From contig JACCVG010000185.1 in the NCBI GenBank assembly GCA_013698335.1, forward strand, positions 1 through 33,980: a stretch of DNA of 33,980 bases, in the 5' to 3' direction. Numbering within the stretch: the first letter of the stretch is position 1; each line of letters starts with the position of its first letter. The notes under the pieces were generated by a model. That model was not told the DNA's origin and ran no database searches. It saw only the letters and a program-made list of their open reading frames with translations. Shown here piece by piece: positions 11,924-20,462 of this stretch. A program made the position numbers and the translations under genes. The stretch comes from Thermoleophilaceae bacterium (GTDB lineage: Bacteria > Actinomycetota > Thermoleophilia > Solirubrobacterales > Thermoleophilaceae).

Positions 11924-12807
11924 TCGGCAGCGACCGCCAGGGCCCCGGGGATTGGTTCTCCGCGGGCGTGGCGGCGGCGTTCGGTGTCGCGGACTTGGTT
12001 GAAGAAGCTCGTGTTCTTACCGCGACGAAGGGCGACGGGGACGATGGGGCGGCTGGCTCGCACCGCCGCGACGGTTGCGTTGAATCCGAGCACGTGAGCG
12101 GGTGTCCAGCTGAGACCGAAGATCTCGCGGACCCGGGGCGGCAGCGATCCGCGGATCAGGAGGTTGTGAAGCTGCATCGCCGGTGCATTCGGCGCCGGAA
12201 CCGGGATCTGAAACATGATCGCCACGCTGAGCCTCCGCGCGTCCGCGCTGAGATGCGCCTCGGATGATTCGATCCTCCCGCGGAAGTACTCGCGGAACTG
12301 GGCGTGCGACCCCGGTGCGACCTCGCGTGGCATCCCGAACAGCTCGCCAAAGCGGACGTAGTCGGCCCAGAAGGCGTCGCGCTCGGACTCCGTAAGCGGT
12401 CCGACGAGCAGCTCGTAGAAGGTTCGAGCCGAATCCGCCGCGACCGCGATCGTCCAGAGCATCAACTCGGGATCGTGCGCGGAGTAAGGGGTGCCCGCCG
12501 GATGAGCGCCGGACCCTTCCGCGAGGACGCCGTTCACGCGGTCGTGCATCCCGTGGACCGCCGCGAGGACGCGATCGGCTTCGTCGCGCGAGCCGAAGAA
12601 GATCGTCTCGAACATCTTGCCCGTCCGAGTCAGCCGCTCGAAAGGTGTCGCGCGGCCGCGCGTGTGGTTCAGCGTCCCGATGAAGTTGAGTGGCGCAAGG
12701 GCCCCGATCGCCAGGGCCCGCTGCCCATAGAGCAGCCCGACGGCACGCTCCGAGTGGACCCGCCGCAGGACCGACGTGCCGGCCGGGAAGTAGCCCTCAG
12801 CGGCCAT
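11920..12807 (-). CDS. DUF2236 / MpaB-like oxygenase family protein
   Basis: [38 protein letters not shown]...[20 protein letters not shown]. Confidence 0.85.
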
Positions 12808-13456
12808 TGGTCCTCGCCCGGCCGCGCGCGATGCCGACGGCGCCTTCGCCGGTGATCACGAACAGCTCGGCGACGTCGGCGATCAGATCGTCGAGGTCGA
12901 TGCTCAGACGACCGTCGAGCCACGCGATCAAGAGCTCGGTCACACCTCCGACGAGCAACGCGCCGGTCACCTCGCTGATCGGGTCGGTATCGCCCGGTTC
13001 GCCATAGAACTCTCTGGCATAGGAGGCCAGCAATCCGGCCCAGGCGTGCATCGCGGCGAGCCGCCGCTTGGCCAGTGCCTCGTTCCCGAGCGCTTCCACC
13101 AACAGCACCCGCGCGCGTCGGGGGTCCTCGGTTGCGTGTCTGACGAACGCGCCGATCGACGCCTCGGCCTTAGCGTGGGCGTCGGGGGGCGCACGGTCGT
13201 AGGCGACGATGGTCGACCGCGCCAGCTCGGCGGCCGCTTCGTCGAAGACCGCCAGCAGCAGATCGTCGAGGTGCTCGAAGCTCTCGTAGAAGTAGCGGGG
13301 GTTGAGCTCCGCCCGGCGGCAGATCGCCCGCACGCTGGTGCCCTGCCAGCCCTCTGTGCCGAGCAGGTCGAATGATTCGTCGAGCAGCCTGCGCCGCCGG
13401 TTCGCCTGCCGAACGTCGGCCGCCATCCCGCCGTAGACACCCGTCGCGGTGGTCAT
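12797..13456 (-). CDS. TetR family transcriptional regulator
   Basis: N-terminal HTH: RRRLLDESFDLLGTEGWQGTSVRAICRRAELNPRYFYESFEHLDDLLLAVFD; overlaps the downstream oxygenase gene. Confidence 0.88.
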   Translation of the reverse strand: MTTATGVYGGMAADVRQANRRRRLLDESFDLLGTEGWQGTSVRAICRRAELNPRYFYESFEHLDDLLLAVFDEAAAELARSTIVAYDRAPPDAHAKAEASIGAFVRHATEDPRRARVLLVEALGNEALAKRRLAAMHAWAGLLASYAREFYGEPGDTDPISEVTGALLVGGVTELLIAWLDGRLSIDLDDLIADVAELFVITGEGAVGIARGRARTNGR

Positions 13457-13588
13457 CTGGAAACGAGTGTATCCAAACTGACGGACCTCTAAAGGTTTGC
13501 GATGGGGCCGCCGATGTAGCCACAGCAAGAAACCCCCGCAGGCGCATCATTTCGCCCACCGGACCGGACGAACCGACACATTCCGCAG

Positions 13589-13607
13589 AGAGGTGTGTTA
13601 CATCTCT
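13589..13607. repeat. Imperfect inverted repeat AGAGGTGT-GTT-ACATCTCT
   Basis: 8-bp arms with one G-T pairing; upstream of the TetR gene, so an operator or an RNA hairpin is possible. Confidence 0.4.
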
Positions 13608-13667
13608 AAGAACGGATTAAAGGAACGTCCGAATAACCATCGAAGCTACACCTGAATGGTGAGCATC

Positions 13668-13683
13668 TCGGTAGGGGTACCGA
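13668..13683. repeat. Perfect inverted repeat TCGGTA-GGGG-TACCGA
   Basis: 6-bp arms with 4-nt loop in the AT-richer intergenic region. Confidence 0.45.
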
Positions 13684-13735
13684 TAGGAAAATTTAGGATG
13701 AACTCGCTGCTACACGGTTTACGTCTTGAAGGACT

Positions 13736-13754
13736 CGTCTCGGCCGAAGAGACG
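13736..13754. repeat. Inverted repeat CGTCTC-GGCCGAA-GAGACG
   Basis: 6-bp arms with 7-nt loop. Confidence 0.4.
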
Positions 13755-13972
13755 GGCACCGCAGCGAAGCGCTCACGCCGCCCGGGCAATCGCAACCGCC
13801 CTCAGCGCTCCTCCTACAGCCCCAGCCGTCCGCCCCGCTCCGCCACTCGACCCCGGTTCATGAACGACGAGCGCGACACCACCGACGGCGGCTGGTAGCC
13901 GCCCCGGGCATCTCGCCCGAGCCGGGGCCAAACGGCCCGGGCGCGTAGGCTTCCCTGCGGGGCAGCCTGCAA

Positions 13973-15301
13973 GTGACCGAAGCGCCGACCAATTACGCCC
14001 GCAGCGGCGACGTCCACATCGCCTACCGCGTCTTTGGCGAGGGACCGATCGACCTGCTCTACGTACCGACGTGGATCTCGAACATCGGGGTGATGGACGA
14101 GGAGGGCTCGCCGGCGAGGCCGTTCTTCGGACGGCTCGGAGAGTTCGCCCGCCTCATCGGCTTCGACCGTCGCGGTTCGGGTCTGTCCGACCCGATCGTC
14201 GGGGTCGCGACTCTCGACGAGCAGATGGACGATGTGATTGCCGTCCTCGATGCAGCCGGATCGAAGCAGACCGCGCTGTTCGCGCAGCTCGAGGGGGGAG
14301 CGATGGCCACGATGTTCGCCGCCACCCACCCCGAACGGACGAGTGCATTGGTGCTCTTCTCGGCATGGGCCCGACTGCTCTGGGCCGAGGATTACCCCTG
14401 GGCGGCCACGCGCGAGGAGCGCCAGCCACGGATCGACGCGCTCCTCGAGAACTGGGGCGATGGCAGCTGGGTCGCCGGTTTCGCACCGTCGCGGATGAAC
14501 GATCCGGGCACGGTGCGCTGGTTCGCGCGTTTGCAACGGTTCGGCGCGAGTCCCGCGACCGCCCGCGCGATAATCCAGGCGATCGGGGAGACCGACGTCC
14601 GTGGAATCCTCCACTCGATCCAGGTTCCGACGCTGGTCATGCGTCGCAAAGACGATCAGTTCATCGCGCCGGAGCACGCCCGCTACCTCTCTGAGAACAT
14701 CCCGGGCGCGCGCCTCGTCGAGGTCCCGGGCGTCGATTCGGTCGCGATCTCCGGCGACGCCGAGCCGGTGATCGCCGAGATCGAGGAGTTTCTGACCGGG
14801 GCGCGCAGCGAGCGCGAGCCCGATCGCGTACTCGCCACGGTTCTGTTCACCGATATCGTCGACTCGACCGCCCGCGCCGCAGAGCTCGGTGACAGCCGCT
14901 GGCGGGAGTTGCTCGCTCGCCACGACACGCTCGTGCGCCGCCACGTGGAGCGCAACCGCGGCCGCGCCGTCAAGTCGACGGGCGACGGGGTCCTTGCCAC
15001 CTTCGACGGCCCCGCCCGTGCGATCCGCGGTGCGCGCGAGATCGTTCAGTCGGCCGCCGACCTGGGAATCCGCATCCGCGCTGGACTCCACACCGGCGAG
15101 TGCGAGGTGATCGGCGACGACGTCGGTGGGCTCGCGGTTCACATCGGCGCGCGCGTGATGAGCAAGGCGGGCCCGGGCGAGGTGATGGTCTCCTCGACCG
15201 TACGCGACCTGGTTGTCGGGTCGGGGATCGACTTCAGCGATCGGGGCGAGCACGACCTCAAGGGTGTGCCCGGACCCTGGCGGCTGTTCGCCGTCGCGTG
15301 A
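13973..15301 (+). CDS. Alpha/beta-hydrolase-fold domain fused to class III adenylate/guanylate cyclase domain
   Basis: N-terminal hydrolase-like region; C-terminal cyclase VLFTDIVDST...VKSTGDGVLATFDGP...GLAVHIGARV; Rv1900c-type architecture. Confidence 0.9.
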   Translation: MTEAPTNYARSGDVHIAYRVFGEGPIDLLYVPTWISNIGVMDEEGSPARPFFGRLGEFARLIGFDRRGSGLSDPIVGVATLDEQMDDVIAVLDAAGSKQTALFAQLEGGAMATMFAATHPERTSALVLFSAWARLLWAEDYPWAATREERQPRIDALLENWGDGSWVAGFAPSRMNDPGTVRWFARLQRFGASPATARAIIQAIGETDVRGILHSIQVPTLVMRRKDDQFIAPEHARYLSENIPGARLVEVPGVDSVAISGDAEPVIAEIEEFLTGARSEREPDRVLATVLFTDIVDSTARAAELGDSRWRELLARHDTLVRRHVERNRGRAVKSTGDGVLATFDGPARAIRGAREIVQSAADLGIRIRAGLHTGECEVIGDDVGGLAVHIGARVMSKAGPGEVMVSSTVRDLVVGSGIDFSDRGEHDLKGVPGPWRLFAVA

Positions 15302-16668
15302 GCGCCGAGGGCTTCGCCAGCGTAGACGTGGCCGTCGTCGGCGCCGGCCTCGCTGGCCTCTCGGCGGCTCGCGAGCTCGAGCGCCGGGGGCGTTCGGTCC
15401 TGGTGCTCGAGGCGCGCGACCGCGTCGGGGGGCGGACGCTGAACGGCGAGATCGGCGATCGAGCCGCGGTCGAGTTGGGTGGCCAATGGATCGGCCCGAC
15501 CCAGACCCGGATGCGGAAGCTGGTTGGCGACCTCGGTCTGCGCACGTTCCCGACCTACGGGACCGGAGCGCATCTGACCGAGTTCGAGGGTGCCGTGATC
15601 AAGCACAAGGGGACGATTCCCCGGATTTCCGGTCCAGTGCTGCTCGACGTCGCTCGCGCGCAGCGGAAGCTCGACGCGATGGCCGACGAGGTCCCGCTGG
15701 AGGCGCCCTGGAAGGCGCCGAAGGCGCTCGAGTGGGACAGCCAGACGTTCTGGTCGTGGATGCGCGCCAACCTGTTCACCAGGGGCGGCTGGTCACTCGT
15801 CCAGTTGGCCGTCGAGTCGGTCTTCGCGGCCGAGCCAGAGGACCTCTCCCTGCTTCACGTCCTCTTCTACATCCACTCGGCAGGCGGCTTCGACGCGCTC
15901 GTCGATACCGAGGGAGGAGCGCAGCAGGACCGCGTCGTCGGCGGGTCGCAACTCGTGTCGATCGCGATCGCAAAGCGGCTCGGTGGTCGCGTCGTCCTGG
16001 GCGCGCCCGTCCGGCGGATCGCCCAGGAAGCGGACGGTGTCCGCGTCGTAGCCGAAGGGGCGATCGCGACGGCCAGGCGCGTCCTGGTCGCGATGTCGCC
16101 GACGCTCGCCACGCGACTCGTGTTCGATCCCGCGCTGCCGGGCCTGCGTGACCAGCTGACCCAGCGGACCGGCCAGGGTGCCGTGATCAAGTGCATGGCG
16201 GTTTACGAGCAGCCGTTCTGGAGGGCGGCTGGGTTGACCGGACAGGCCACGAGCGACGTGGGGCCGGTGAAGCTGACCTTCGACAACACGCCGGCCGAGG
16301 GAGCCCCTGGCGTGTTGCTGGGCTTCCTCGAGGGCCGGCAGGCGCGGATCCTCGGGCGCGAGTCGAGCGAGCTGCGCCGCGAGGTCGTGCTGAGCTGCTT
16401 TGCGCGGCTGTTCGGGCCGGAAGCCGCGACCCCGCTGGATTACCTCGAGCGCGACTGGGCCGAGGAGGAGTGGACCCGCGGGTGCTACGGGGCTTACATG
16501 CCCCCTGGTGTCTGGACGGGGTTCGGGACTGCCCTGCGCGCGCCGGTCGGACGAATCCACTGGGCCGGTGCCGAGACGGCGACGGTCTGGAGCGGCTACA
16601 TGGAGGGTGCGGTGCAGTCGGCCGAACGGGCGGTGGAGGAGATCTCGGCGGCCGAGGGGTGGAGCTAG
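15298..16668 (+). CDS. Flavin monoamine oxidase family protein (FAD-dependent)
   Basis: VAVVGAGLAGLSAARELERRGRSVLVLEARDRVGGRT; C-terminal HWAGAETATVWSGYMEGAVQSAERA; GTG overlaps the cyclase stop. Confidence 0.92.
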   Translation: MSAEGFASVDVAVVGAGLAGLSAARELERRGRSVLVLEARDRVGGRTLNGEIGDRAAVELGGQWIGPTQTRMRKLVGDLGLRTFPTYGTGAHLTEFEGAVIKHKGTIPRISGPVLLDVARAQRKLDAMADEVPLEAPWKAPKALEWDSQTFWSWMRANLFTRGGWSLVQLAVESVFAAEPEDLSLLHVLFYIHSAGGFDALVDTEGGAQQDRVVGGSQLVSIAIAKRLGGRVVLGAPVRRIAQEADGVRVVAEGAIATARRVLVAMSPTLATRLVFDPALPGLRDQLTQRTGQGAVIKCMAVYEQPFWRAAGLTGQATSDVGPVKLTFDNTPAEGAPGVLLGFLEGRQARILGRESSELRREVVLSCFARLFGPEAATPLDYLERDWAEEEWTRGCYGAYMPPGVWTGFGTALRAPVGRIHWAGAETATVWSGYMEGAVQSAERAVEEISAAEGWS

Positions 16669-16672
16669 CGCC

Positions 16673-17464
16673 ATGGATCTCGGGCTCGACGGCCGGGTAT
16701 GCGTGGTGACCGGCGCGAGCTCGGGGATCGGGCTCGCGACCGCGCGGCGGCTGTCTGTGGAGGGTGCCGGCGTCCTCTTGGTGGCGCGCCACGTGGACGC
16801 ACTCGACCTGGCCGCCGCGAGTTGCGGGCCTGGTCGGGTGGCGACCCTGTCATTGGACATGACCGGGGCCGATGTCGGCGAGCGCGCGCTCGAGGCAGCT
16901 CGCGCGGAGCTGGGGGAGCCGTGGGCGTTGGTCAACAACGCGGGGACGATGGATGTCGTCGCGCTCGCCGATCTCGTCGATCGCGACTGGAACGACCAGT
17001 GGGATCTCAACGTGATGGCGTCGATGCGGATGATGCGCTCCTTCGCGCCCGCGATGGCGCGGGGTGGGGGAGGACGAATCGTCAACGTCAGCTCCTCCTC
17101 GGGCAAACGATCCTCGGGCAACAACGCCGCCTACTCGGTCGCCAAGACGGCCCAGCTCGCCCTGTCACGCGCCTACGCCGACGGCTACGCCGCGGAGGGG
17201 GTGCTCGTCAATGCGCTCGCGCCGGGAATGACCGACACACCGCTCTGGCACGCCGAGGGCGGATTGGGCGATCAGGTCGCCGCGGCGCGCGGTGTTCCTC
17301 GCGAACAGGCCCTCTCCGATGCTCGCGCGAAGATTCCGCTCGGTCGTTTCGGCACCGAGGACGAGATCGCTGCCGTTGCGACGTTCCTCTGCTCCGAGGA
17401 TGCCGCGTTCGTGACCGGTGCCGTCTGGTCCGTCGACGGAGGCTCGGTGCCGACCGTTATCTGA
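16673..17464 (+). CDS. Short-chain dehydrogenase/reductase
   Basis: TGASSGIG cofactor motif, NNAG, catalytic YSVAK. Confidence 0.93.
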   Translation: MDLGLDGRVCVVTGASSGIGLATARRLSVEGAGVLLVARHVDALDLAAASCGPGRVATLSLDMTGADVGERALEAARAELGEPWALVNNAGTMDVVALADLVDRDWNDQWDLNVMASMRMMRSFAPAMARGGGGRIVNVSSSSGKRSSGNNAAYSVAKTAQLALSRAYADGYAAEGVLVNALAPGMTDTPLWHAEGGLGDQVAAARGVPREQALSDARAKIPLGRFGTEDEIAAVATFLCSEDAAFVTGAVWSVDGGSVPTVI

Positions 17465-17921
17465 TCTCGGCGAGCGCCTTCAGCACGAGCGCGTCGTGCT
17501 TCTTGGGCTGGATCTTGGGGAAGACGGCCGCGGCAATGCCGTCTCCATCGATCACGACGGTCGCGCGTGCGGTGCCCATGTAGGTGTTGCCGTACATCGA
17601 CTTCTCGATCCACGTTCCGTAGAGCTCGCAGACTGCGTGGTCCTCATCTGCCAGCAGCGTGAAGTTGAGCGAGTGCTTCTCGTGGAAGTGCTTGACCTTG
17701 GCGACCGGGTCGGGCGAGACACCGATCACGGTCGCGTCGTGCTCGCTGTAGTCGGCGGCGTGATCGCGCACTCCACATGCTTGCGTCGTGCAGCCGGATG
17801 TGTCGGCCTTGGGATAGAAGTAGACGACGACCGGGGTGCCGAGCAACGCCGAGAGGGTTACCGGGCCGCCGTCCTGGTCGGGCAGCGTGAAGTCGGGCGC
17901 GCGCTCGCCGGTCTCGATCAT
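17457..17921 (-). CDS. bcp: Thioredoxin-dependent peroxiredoxin, Bcp/PrxQ type
   Basis: APDFTLPDQDG, YFYPKADTSGCTTQACGVRD (peroxidatic and resolving Cys). Confidence 0.93.
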   Translation of the reverse strand: MIETGERAPDFTLPDQDGGPVTLSALLGTPVVVYFYPKADTSGCTTQACGVRDHAADYSEHDATVIGVSPDPVAKVKHFHEKHSLNFTLLADEDHAVCELYGTWIEKSMYGNTYMGTARATVVIDGDGIAAAVFPKIQPKKHDALVLKALAEIR

Positions 17922-17929
17922 CGCCGCCC

Positions 17930-17935
17930 AATCTA
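17930..17935 (-). promoter_or_regulatory. Candidate -10 box TAGATT, 8 nt before bcp ATG
   Basis: Minus strand reads TAGATT gggcggcg ATG. Confidence 0.45.
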
Positions 17936-17953
17936 TGCGACCGGAGGGACCCC

Positions 17954-17959
17954 TAGGGT
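17954..17959 (+). promoter_or_regulatory. Candidate -10 box TAGGGT, 7 nt before GTG 17967
   Basis: TAGGGT tctcgat GTG. Confidence 0.4.
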
Positions 17960-17966
17960 TCTCGAT

Positions 17967-18659
17967 GTGGGGGTGGTCGCCTACACGGTCCGCCGATCCG
18001 ATCGCGCCCGCCGCGCGCGGCTGATCGTCACCGCCGAGGGCGTCGAGCTCGTCGTGCCGCGCCGGATGGCGCTCGCGGAGGCCGCAGAGCTCGTCCGGGA
18101 AAAGCGTGGCTGGCTCGCGTCTCAACGCAGCCGCCTGCGGCGAGCGGCCGCCGAGCATCCTCCTGTACGGGTTGATCACGGGGCCCAGATCCCGTACCTG
18201 GGGGAACATCTGCGGCTGTCGGTACGGGTCGAGCCCGGACGCCGACGGCCGTTCGTGCGCAGGACGGGCGACGCGCTGACGATTTCGGTTGGCTCCCAAG
18301 CCGGCGACGCGGTGCGCGAGACGCTCGAGCGGTGGTTCCGAGAGCGCGCGCGGGTCGAGATCACTGAGCGCCTCGATGCAGCCGCAGCCCGGGCCGGGAC
18401 GTCCTACTCGCGGCTGGCGATCCGCGATCAACGGACACGGTGGGCGAGCTGCTCGGCGAACGGGACGATGAGCTTCAACTGGCGGCTGTTGCTGGCTCCG
18501 GCGGCGGTGCTCGACTACGTCGTCGAGCACGAGGTGGCCCACCTCGAGGTACCCGACCACTCGGCCAGGTTCTGGGCACTCCTCGCCCGTCGGTTGCCGA
18601 GCTACCGCAACGCGCAGCGGTGGCTCCGCGATCACGGCCCGTCCCTGCGGCTCGAGTAG
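17967..18659 (+). CDS. YgjP-like M48-family metallopeptidase
   Basis: VVEHEVAHLEVPDHSARFW zinc motif; RDQRTRWASCSANGTMSFNWRLLLAP. Confidence 0.9.
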   Translation: MGVVAYTVRRSDRARRARLIVTAEGVELVVPRRMALAEAAELVREKRGWLASQRSRLRRAAAEHPPVRVDHGAQIPYLGEHLRLSVRVEPGRRRPFVRRTGDALTISVGSQAGDAVRETLERWFRERARVEITERLDAAAARAGTSYSRLAIRDQRTRWASCSANGTMSFNWRLLLAPAAVLDYVVEHEVAHLEVPDHSARFWALLARRLPSYRNAQRWLRDHGPSLRLE

Positions 18660-18709
18660 GTCTCGGCCTTTCCGACTCTCCCACGCACGCTCCCGTGGAA
18701 TCAATCATC

Positions 18710-18715
18710 TAGCGT
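18710..18715 (+). promoter_or_regulatory. Candidate -10 box TAGCGT, 8 nt before mechanosensitive channel ATG
   Basis: TAGCGT ctgggccg ATG. Confidence 0.4.
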
Positions 18716-18723
18716 CTGGGCCG

Positions 18724-19614
18724 ATGGCGACCTGGATTCCCGAGACCAAGAGCCACGAGTGGGAGCAAGCCGGACTTTCGGCCCAGCTGGTCCACCGCAA
18801 CGCGGTGCGCGCGCGCTTGGAGCTGCTCGTCCTGGGGCCGCTGATCGCGGGGGTGCTCGTCGTATACAACCTGCGCGAGGAACTCGAGCTGCCCGAGATT
18901 CCTGTCCGGATCGGGGCCGTCCTGCTGCTCGTCCTGCTCGGCTACCGGCTCGCGCGCGACCTCGGGCGGATGATGGGCCCGACGCTGCTGCGCCGCGTCG
19001 AGCCGGGTACGGCTGGCACGCTCGGCTTCCTGATCCGGTTGTCGACGATCGGGATCGCGATCATCGTCGCGCTGAACGTGGCTGGGTTGGATCCCGCAGC
19101 GCTCGCGGTCGGTGGCGCGGTCACCGGTGTCGTGATCGGCCTCGCGGCCCAGCAGACACTCGGCAACGTGTTTGCCGGCACGGTCCTGTTGACCGCCCGC
19201 CCGTTCCGTGTCGGGGAGCGCGTGCGGTTGCTGGGCGGCAACGTTAACGGGCAGATGGAGGCGACGGTCAGTTCGCTCGGGCTGCTCTACACGACGTTCA
19301 TGAGCAAGGGGGAGCGGATCATGATCCCGAACAACATCGTTATGCAGCTTGCGATTCAGCCGCTGCGCGAGCCCTCGGCGATCGACGTCCGCGCGCGGGT
19401 CTCGTCGGGAACCCGACCGACCGACCTCCAGCGGATCCTCGCCGAGCGTGTGACGATCGCGACGCGCGGCGTCCCCCGAATCGATGTCGAGGAGGTCGAC
19501 GGGGATGAGGTAGTTGTACGTGTGACGGCGACCCCCGCAGACGAAGCAGACGGCGCGCAGCTCGCCGACGAGGTCGTCGCTGCCCTCTCCCAGAACGAAG
19601 ACCCGGAGGCCTAG
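18724..19614 (+). CDS. Small-conductance mechanosensitive channel (MscS family)
   Basis: VGGAVTGVVIGLAAQQTLGNVFAGTVLLTARPFRVGERV, then beta domain. Confidence 0.93.
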   Translation: MATWIPETKSHEWEQAGLSAQLVHRNAVRARLELLVLGPLIAGVLVVYNLREELELPEIPVRIGAVLLLVLLGYRLARDLGRMMGPTLLRRVEPGTAGTLGFLIRLSTIGIAIIVALNVAGLDPAALAVGGAVTGVVIGLAAQQTLGNVFAGTVLLTARPFRVGERVRLLGGNVNGQMEATVSSLGLLYTTFMSKGERIMIPNNIVMQLAIQPLREPSAIDVRARVSSGTRPTDLQRILAERVTIATRGVPRIDVEEVDGDEVVVRVTATPADEADGAQLADEVVAALSQNEDPEA

Positions 19615-19615
19615 C

Positions 19616-20458
19616 ATCTCAACATCGGAGACGCCGGCAGTCGGCCCCGAGGGTGGGCCGATCCGCCCGCGCGAGGCAACCGCCGCCGCGCGGATCGGAG
19701 TCCCGGCACGCGGCAACCGCCGGCTCGACGCGCTGCTGGCGGCGGCCAACTCCGACGAGCAACTCAAGGCGTGGTGGCACATGCAGCACGTCAACGCCAA
19801 CCGGCTCGGGATGTCCGACCACTCCTGGGTTCACATCCAGATCGTGAGCAACATCGCCCTGCGCCTGTTCCGCCTGCTCCACCGGCGCGGCATCGAGCCG
19901 GTGATGGTCACCGAGCACCTGATGCGCGCACACGACGCCGAGGTCGTGATCCTCGCCGGGGCCCTGATGCACGACGTCGGCATGTCGATCCATCGCACCG
20001 ACCACGAGGCCTACAGCCTGTTCCTCGCCGCGAGCAAGCTGCCGCAGCTGCTCGAGCAGGTCTACGAGGAGCCCGAGCGCACCGTCGTCGTCGCCGAGGC
20101 GCTGCACGCGATCATCGGCCACCGCCGTCGCGGTGATCCGTTCACGCTCGAGGCTGGCGTGCTGCGGGTCGCCGACGCGCTCGATCTCTCGAAGGGCCGC
20201 TCGAGAGTTCCGTTCGAGCAGGGTCGACTGAACATCCATTCGCTCTCGGCCGCTGCGATCGACGAGGTCAAGATCTCCGCCGGACGCGACAAGGCGGTGC
20301 GGATCGAGATTGCGATGAACAACTCCTCGGGCATCTTCCAGGTCGATGAGTTGCTCGCGACCAAGCTGCGCGGCTCAGGCCTCGAGGACCACGTCGAGGT
20401 GATCGCGCGGATCGACGCCGAGCACGAGAAACGCCTCGTCCCGGTCTTTCGGATCTAG
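19616..20458 (+). CDS. HD-domain phosphohydrolase-like protein; inferred ATC start (first in-frame ATG is 19781)
   Basis: GGAGG (19605-19609) lies 6 nt before ATC; frame gives (M)STSETPAVGPEGGPIRPREATAAARIGVPARGNRRLDALLAAANSDEQLKAWWHMQHV; HD motif LMHDVGMSIHRTDHE. Confidence 0.8.
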   Translation: MSTSETPAVGPEGGPIRPREATAAARIGVPARGNRRLDALLAAANSDEQLKAWWHMQHVNANRLGMSDHSWVHIQIVSNIALRLFRLLHRRGIEPVMVTEHLMRAHDAEVVILAGALMHDVGMSIHRTDHEAYSLFLAASKLPQLLEQVYEEPERTVVVAEALHAIIGHRRRGDPFTLEAGVLRVADALDLSKGRSRVPFEQGRLNIHSLSAAAIDEVKISAGRDKAVRIEIAMNNSSGIFQVDELLATKLRGSGLEDHVEVIARIDAEHEKRLVPVFRI

Positions 20459-20462
20459 CCCC

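Noticed and set aside
13656-13898. 80-aa ORF MVSISVGVPIGKFRMNSLLHGL...
   Set aside because: C-terminus is Arg/Ser/Pro-rich like spurious GC-rich ORFs and the ORF contains inverted repeats; coding not supported, though not excluded.
13814-15253. 479-aa minus-strand ORF antisense to the cyclase gene
   Set aside because: Shadow ORF; the opposite strand encodes a recognisable two-domain protein.
14820-15301. His in place of Asn in the cyclase motif GLAVHIGARV
   Set aside because: As far as I recall, His is common here in this actinobacterial subfamily, so it is not a notable loss.
15793-17124. 443-aa minus-strand ORF antisense to the amine oxidase and SDR genes
   Set aside because: Spans two well-supported genes on the opposite strand; composition is shadow-like.
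17457-17464. Peroxiredoxin motif PKADTSGC looked atypical (Ser instead of Pro before GC)
   Set aside because: It still fits the general PxxxTxxC peroxiredoxin motif with resolving Cys present; normal variation.
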